Assembly: GCA_029932895.1 (NCBI GenBank)
Contig: JAOZPF010000103.1
Location: forward strand, 1-9,287
Origin: Anaerolineae bacterium
GTDB lineage: Bacteria > Chloroflexota > Anaerolineae > B4-G1 > DUEL01
Length of the DNA: 9,287 nt
Reading direction: 5' to 3'
Position numbers and translations under genes: made by a program. Positions 6,301-9,287 of this stretch are shown piece by piece. The notes under the pieces were generated by a model. It searched no databases. It saw only the letters and a list, made by a program, of their open reading frames with translations, and was not told where the DNA came from. Positions within the stretch are counted from its first letter, which is position 1. Each line of letters opens with the position of its first letter.

Positions 6301-7171
6301 CGACGGCGAGTACGAGTTGCGCGCTCGGGCGTGGGCGGGAGGGAATGTGGATGCGTCCCCGGCGCAGGTGGACTTGGCCTACGATACTGCCCCGCCCAGT
6401 AGCGCCACCCTCATCACGCCGACCGGCGGAGTGACGATCACTGCTGTGGCAAACGTGCCGCTGCGGTGGTCGGCCCCACCCGATGACGGCACTCCCCTGG
6501 CTTATGTGGTCACGCTGGATGGGCAGCCGTACACGACGACCCGCCAGGTCTATACGACCACGCGAATTGCTGCCGGGGCACACACGTGGGGCGTACAGGT
6601 CGTCGACGCTGCCGGGAATCACTCGGCGTGGGTCACCGCTACCTTTGCGGTGGCGCAGCACTATATCTGGTTTCCCATGCTGATTCGGGGGATGGTCGAC
6701 AGTGTGCCCGGTTGCGAGGACGTGATCGTCAATGGCGGCTTCGAGGCGGACGATGGCTGGGTGTTCAACCGTGTGACCCTGGTCACCGATCCTACCTACG
6801 TTCATTCCGGTGCGCGCAGTGCGCAGGTTGGTATCCTGCCGGGCGAGCCAGGGGTGTACGCCTATTCCTCTGTGCGGCAACAGGTGACGCTGTCGCCGGG
6901 CGTCACGGCTACCCTGCGGCTGTGGCTCTATCCCATCAGCGAGGGCGCGGACCCCGGCGACCTGCATTATATTTCCCTCTATGACCAGTGGGGTGGCTTC
7001 CACTGGATCGACACGACGACGACTGATCAACGGCAATGGGTGGAACGGGAGTATGACCTGAGCCCTTACCTGGGCCAGACGGTGAAGCTTTACATCGGGG
7101 CGCTGAACGACGGTGATGACGACACGGCGGCGCTCTATGTGGACGACGTCAGCTTGGAGGTCTGCCACTAG
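3224..7171 (+). CDS. Secreted multidomain N-acetylmuramoyl-L-alanine amidase with GerMN, golvesin-type, FN3 and GATase-like domains
   Basis: A 1315-residue exported protein, probably acting on peptidoglycan or another envelope polymer. Order: signal peptide (1-39, hydrophobic LSLSILLALLAGVAG, likely cleavage ARA|QE); GerMN-like domain (about 45-170, LLTALLSGPT, SVLPADAAL); amidase_3 first part (211-279) with H219 in SAGHG and E246; golvesin/Xly-type beta domain (about 281-417) inserted into the amidase; amidase second part (418-602) with H483 in AWHTNG, DRG 538-540, KNLGELRLL and catalytic-type E567 in GALIEIAFH; FN3 domain (614-708); Rossmann/GATase-like domain (711-948); two Ig/FN3-like domains (950-1055, 1056-1143); YIWFPMLIRG (1147-1156); jelly-roll-like C-terminal module (about 1164-1314, VNGGFE to YVDDVSLE). 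The zinc ligands and catalytic Glu look intact. Similar domain sets are often labelled xanthan lyase in databases (recollection). ATG 3224 has a good ribosome binding site; ATG 3272 would give a shorter signal peptide. The middle gene of the operon, it overlaps polX by 19 bp and ends 19 bp before ligA. Confidence 0.85.
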   Translation: MGAPFIGKAADLLARRMTRVLSLSILLALLAGVAGPARAQEGSPPSICFWSVDGPVLVARPTVRMAASGPEPRELLTALLSGPTAQERARGVWSVLPADAALAGVTVQPDRTVVVRFDLPFAWLRTLDHGSFERVVDQVGYTLQPLDWRDLHIQVWDPIAGEFVPLASFLPPIPSPHKSPGGREGMEPAPAYVGQPPAPGQGQPQGSLSGRTVYVSAGHGWEWENGGWRVQRIPYPSPPYVGPIIEDFNNAEAVNQYLLQYLWNAGALVFPVRERDMNGVALVVDNDDPAPGGYIESGAWTTTAGDGYASTSYRWTDTVAGSATATAVWTTTIPADGEYAVYVWFKFGADRAPDAHYTIHHAGGDTTVIIDQRVHGDTWRYLGSYGFLGGEEARVELSNESAVAGQVVVADAVRIGGGTFDSLEGIGTIASYPPNEPWWEVAAFYYTQRMGMDQPDNDVVARPVYARWEHWGSGEDAVYVAWHTNGVSGYQEDYSGTETYAHNGEWLPRTEGSLSLRHAVHSEVVRDIRAGWDPAWIDRGEKLKNLGELRLLWDDDPAMRMPGALIEIAFHDNPDDTDQLKEPSFELLVARAIYQGIVHYFEERDGVDLDLLPEPPTHLAVRNVGAGMVRVSWHPSPTDTIGLVGDAATGYRVYTSSNGIGWSNGVPVTGTTAYTITGLAPEQLLFVRVTATNDGGESFPTETLAARVGNVAGILLVSGFDRLNSTMLIPDVYDPTGQSHMRMLLRQMNSYDYTIQHGEVISYAFDSSSNEAVRDGLVSLGDYGLVDWILGEESAPDETLDATERSLVQAFLEDGGALFISGAEVGWHLDHLAADPAFYHGSLRASYVGDDAGTYQVAPASGSIFAGLSAFRFDAPGMYDADYPDVIAPASGSTAALAYQGGTGGTAGVQYANGCERLVYLGFPFETVWPARRPAVMGRVLDYLDECLAVMVNTWIGSPTDCGAYNSVPPFFGTAQALGATVDRVEVTVRRISDGYYWDGSGWVVTETWLTASGTISWSYPLPPLSDGEYELRARAWAGGNVDASPAQVDLAYDTAPPSSATLITPTGGVTITAVANVPLRWSAPPDDGTPLAYVVTLDGQPYTTTRQVYTTTRIAAGAHTWGVQVVDAAGNHSAWVTATFAVAQHYIWFPMLIRGMVDSVPGCEDVIVNGGFEADDGWVFNRVTLVTDPTYVHSGARSAQVGILPGEPGVYAYSSVRQQVTLSPGVTATLRLWLYPISEGADPGDLHYISLYDQWGGFHWIDTTTTDQRQWVEREYDLSPYLGQTVKLYIGALNDGDDDTAALYVDDVSLEVCH
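4064..4474 (+). other. Golvesin/Xly-type beta domain inserted in the amidase domain
   Basis: Residues 281-417 match the golvesin C-terminal/xanthan-lyase-type carbohydrate-binding-like domain. The landmarks are VDNDDP at the start, a GAW then RW pattern, GEYAVYVWF, the DAHYTIHHAGG signature, a TWRYLGSYGF strand and VVADAVRIGG at the end. It interrupts the amidase fold directly after the R-E-R-D segment that follows the first conserved helix, and the amidase fold resumes at about residue 418. Confidence 0.75.
6662..6691 (+). other. Chloroflexota-type YxPL-like motif in the secreted protein
   Basis: Residues 1147-1156 read YIWFPMLIRG, following the last Ig/FN3-like module. It resembles the YLPLVLR-type string often found near the C-terminus of secreted Chloroflexota proteins, possibly a surface retention or sorting signal (recollection and inference). 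Here it is followed by another 150-residue module rather than the end of the protein. Confidence 0.45.
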
Positions 7172-7180
7172 TCTGAGGGC

Positions 7181-7188
7181 GGAGGTGA
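7181..7188 (+). promoter_or_regulatory. Ribosome binding site of ligA
   Basis: GGAGGTGA is a full match to the anti-Shine-Dalgarno core, with the GGAGG part 5 nt before ATG 7191. It fixes the ligA start there; the frame stays open upstream to an ATG at 7113 inside the amidase gene, but the residues that would be added are not ligase-like. Confidence 0.9.
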
Positions 7189-7190
7189 GT

Positions 7191-9242
7191 ATGGTACCGG
7201 AACAGGTCAGGCGACGAGTACAAGAACTGCGGCGCGAGATTCATTACCACAACCATCGCTACTATGTGCTGAATGACCCGGTGGTCACGGATGCGGAGTA
7301 TGACGCGCTGATGATGGAGCTGCGGCAGTTGGAGGCCGCTTACCCAGATTTGGTGACGCCCGATTCACCCACGCAGCGGGTGGGCGCTCCGCCGGTCGAG
7401 GCCTTTGAGCGGGTCCGTCATCCCGCCCCCATCATCAGCCTGGATAACACCTTCAGCGGCGATGACATCCGCGCCTGGCGGGAGCGGATCGGCCGCCTTC
7501 TCCCCCCCTCCACGCGCCTCGACTATGTCGTCGAGCCCAAGATCGACGGGCTGAGTGTGGTGCTGCATTACCGGGATGGCGTCTTTGTGCTAGGGGCCAC
7601 CCGTGGCGATGGAGAGAGAGGCGAGAATATCACTGCCAATCTGCGCACTGTTCGCCAACTCCCCCTGCATATCCCCGCCCGACCTGACGGCCCTGCCCCT
7701 CCTCCCTATCTGGTGGTGCGGGGAGAGGCCCATATGACGGTGCGGGATTTCGAGAGCTTTAACCGGGAGCAGGCGGAGCGGGGGGAAAAGACGTTCGCCA
7801 ACCCCCGTAACGCTGCTGCTGGATCCCTGCGGCAGTTGGATTCCTCCATCACAGCTTCTCGTCCCTTGAGCCTGCTCTGTTACACCGTGGTGGCCTACGA
7901 GGGAGAACCGGCCCCGCCTTCCACCCAGGTGGAGACGCTGGCCTACCTGGCGGGGCTGGGTTTTCCGGTCCCTCAGGTCGCCGTCCATTTTGATGATCTG
8001 GAGAGCGTGATCGCTTTTTGTCAGGAGTGGGTGGGCAAGCGGGACACGCTGCCTTACGAGATCGACGGCATGGTCATCAAGATCAACGACCTGCGAGTGG
8101 CGGCTGACCTGGGGATCGTGGGTCGGACGCCACGTGGGGCCATCGCTTTCAAGTTCCCCGGCCGTGAGGCAACCACGGTGCTGAGAGAGATCCGCGTCAA
8201 CGTGGGACGCATTGGCACCCTCACCCCCTACGCCGTGCTGGAGCCGGTATCCATCGGCGGCGTGACGGTGAGCCGGGCGACGTTGCACAACTTTGACTAC
8301 ATCGCCGCGAATGACATCCGGGAGGGGGACCGGGTCATTGTCAAGCGGGCAGGTGACGTCATCCCCCAGATCGTCCGCCCTATTGTGGACCTGCGGACGG
8401 GAGCGGAAAAGCCCTACGTGATGCCTGACCGCTGTCCTGCCTGCGGCGAGCCGGTGAGCAAAACCGCAGGGGAGGTGGCTGTCTACTGCGTCAACGCAGC
8501 CTGCCCGGCGCAGGTCGCCCGACGGATCGAGCACTTTGCCTCGCGGGGAGCGATGGACATCGAGACGCTGGGGGAAAAGACCGTCGCTCTGCTGGTGGAT
8601 AGGGGGCTGGTGGAGGATGTGGGTGACCTCTACAGCCTACGGGCAGAGGACCTGGTGGGGTTGGAGGGATTTGCGGAGAAAAAGGCCGAGAACCTGGTGG
8701 CGGGGATTGCGGCTTCGAAGGAACGGTCCCTTTCTCGTGTGCTGACAGGGCTGGGTATCCGTCACGTGGGGGGGATCGTCGCCGACACCCTGGTTCGCCA
8801 TTTTGGTTCCATCGATGCGCTGGCGGCGGCGACGGCAGAGGAATTACAGGCTGTCGAGGGCATTGGCCCGGCTATTGCCCAGGCGGTGGTCGATTGGTTC
8901 TCTCGCCCGCGCAACCGGCGAGTGATCGAGAAACTGCGCCGTGCCGGGGTTCGCCTGGAGGAAGAGATGGTCGAGGCGGGGCCGCAGCCCCTCGCTGGGT
9001 TGACCTTTGTCATCACCGGGACGCTTTCCCGCCCGCGCCAGCAGGTGGCAGAGATGATCGAGGGGTGGGGGGGCAAGGTCACCGGCAGCGTCAGCGCCAG
9101 AACCAGCTACCTGGTGGTCGGCGAGTCGCCTGGCGGAACCAAGTGTCGCCGGGCGCAGGAGTTGGGCGTGCCGGTGATCGATGAAGCGGCGTTGATGGCG
9201 CTGGCGGGGGGCGCCAAGCAGCCGCCGCTGCCACTGGAATAG
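7191..9242 (+). CDS. ligA: NAD+-dependent DNA ligase LigA
   Basis: A 683-residue cytoplasmic enzyme that seals nicks in duplex DNA using NAD+, needed for Okazaki fragment joining and excision repair. All domains are present. Domain Ia (HYHNHRYYVLNDPVVTDAEYD, residues 18-38) binds NMN. The adenylation domain has the KIDG motif with nucleophile K117 (EPKIDG, 115-120), VVRGE (175-179), NPRNAAAGSLRQ (204-215) and IDGMVIKIN (291-299). The OB fold starts near VGRIGTLTP (338-346). The zinc finger uses C415, C418, C433 and C438. Helix-hairpin-helix repeats span about 440-590, and a BRCT domain covers about 600-675 (GLTFVITGTL, W626). Length is normal for the family. It is the last gene of the operon and a natural partner of PolX in gap repair. 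The tail ends KQPPLPLE, which is reminiscent of a sliding-clamp-binding peptide but lacks the final aromatic. Confidence 0.98.
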   Translation: MVPEQVRRRVQELRREIHYHNHRYYVLNDPVVTDAEYDALMMELRQLEAAYPDLVTPDSPTQRVGAPPVEAFERVRHPAPIISLDNTFSGDDIRAWRERIGRLLPPSTRLDYVVEPKIDGLSVVLHYRDGVFVLGATRGDGERGENITANLRTVRQLPLHIPARPDGPAPPPYLVVRGEAHMTVRDFESFNREQAERGEKTFANPRNAAAGSLRQLDSSITASRPLSLLCYTVVAYEGEPAPPSTQVETLAYLAGLGFPVPQVAVHFDDLESVIAFCQEWVGKRDTLPYEIDGMVIKINDLRVAADLGIVGRTPRGAIAFKFPGREATTVLREIRVNVGRIGTLTPYAVLEPVSIGGVTVSRATLHNFDYIAANDIREGDRVIVKRAGDVIPQIVRPIVDLRTGAEKPYVMPDRCPACGEPVSKTAGEVAVYCVNAACPAQVARRIEHFASRGAMDIETLGEKTVALLVDRGLVEDVGDLYSLRAEDLVGLEGFAEKKAENLVAGIAASKERSLSRVLTGLGIRHVGGIVADTLVRHFGSIDALAAATAEELQAVEGIGPAIAQAVVDWFSRPRNRRVIEKLRRAGVRLEEEMVEAGPQPLAGLTFVITGTLSRPRQQVAEMIEGWGGKVTGSVSARTSYLVVGESPGGTKCRRAQELGVPVIDEAALMALAGGAKQPPLPLE

Positions 9243-9287
9243 GTGATTGCACATCTGCCATTGCGCCACGGATCGCGCCGGACGGAC
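9243..9287. other. Short region after ligA, no feature seen
   Basis: These 45 bases to the window edge show no terminator hairpin and no recognisable gene start. A GTG directly after the ligA stop opens a 15-codon frame to the edge but has no ribosome binding site. Confidence 0.6.

Noticed and set aside
6524..6566. Short TTTR-type repeat (YTTTRQVYTTTR) in the amidase
   Set aside because: It is two adjacent beta strands of an Ig/FN3-like module with similar Thr codons. It is too short to be a functional DNA repeat.
6224..7168. 314-codon open frame on the - strand
   Set aside because: Antisense to the C-terminal modules of the amidase, with low-information translation rich in Arg, His and Gly. 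It is a shadow frame.
7113..7190. Upstream extension of ligA to an ATG at 7113
   Set aside because: The extra 26 residues are a shadow of the amidase C-terminus, whereas ATG 7191 has a full Shine-Dalgarno and begins exactly where LigA proteins usually start.
7590..8534. 314-codon open frame on the - strand
   Set aside because: Antisense to the conserved adenylation and OB domains of ligA, with no protein family resemblance.
9243..9287. Possible next gene starting with GTG directly after ligA
   Set aside because: No ribosome binding site and only 15 codons before the window ends, with no recognisable sequence.

Overview
This is a GC-rich bacterial window with four complete protein-coding genes in a row after a small ferredoxin gene, and almost no spare DNA. 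No RNA genes, insertion sequences or CRISPR arrays were seen. The best guess for the host is a member of the Chloroflexota. The large secreted protein carries a hydrophobic-aromatic-Pro-hydrophobic-Arg string (YIWFPMLIRG), which resembles the YLPL(V/I)(L/M)R-type motif I associate with secreted Chloroflexota proteins. The PolX (polymerase plus PHP) and ferredoxin types also fit. This assignment is inference and no marker gene settles it.

Layout. (1) Positions 27-284, + strand: a small ferredoxin whose first cluster site lacks one cysteine. A strong GC-rich hairpin (324-351) lies in the gap between this gene and the convergent gene on the other strand. (2) Positions 375-1433, - strand: a stand-alone PHP-domain metallohydrolase of the CehA/McbA-like type with a beta-rich C-terminal domain. 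(3) Positions 1434-1523: a compact divergent regulatory region. Two good sigma-70-type promoters face away from each other and share the same -35 heptamer. A 7-bp inverted repeat with arms 21 bp apart centre to centre sits across the shared -35. (4) Positions 1524-9242, + strand: three tightly packed genes, probably one operon. They are polX (family X DNA polymerase with a C-terminal PHP nuclease domain), a 1315-residue secreted multidomain N-acetylmuramoyl-L-alanine amidase-like protein that overlaps polX by 19 bp, and ligA (NAD+-dependent DNA ligase) starting 19 bp after the amidase stop.

How the genes may work together. PolX (gap filling, end trimming by the PHP domain) and LigA (nick sealing) are consecutive biochemical steps of base-excision and gap repair, so their linkage makes sense. 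The exported cell-wall-hydrolase-like protein between them is the odd member. It combines a GerMN-like domain, an amidase_3 domain split by a golvesin/Xly-type beta domain, FN3/Ig-like modules, a Rossmann/GATase-like domain without an evident nucleophile, and a C-terminal jelly-roll-like module. The points most worth a second look are the shared-(-35) divergent promoter with its candidate operator, the domain-in-domain architecture of the amidase, and its placement inside a DNA repair operon.
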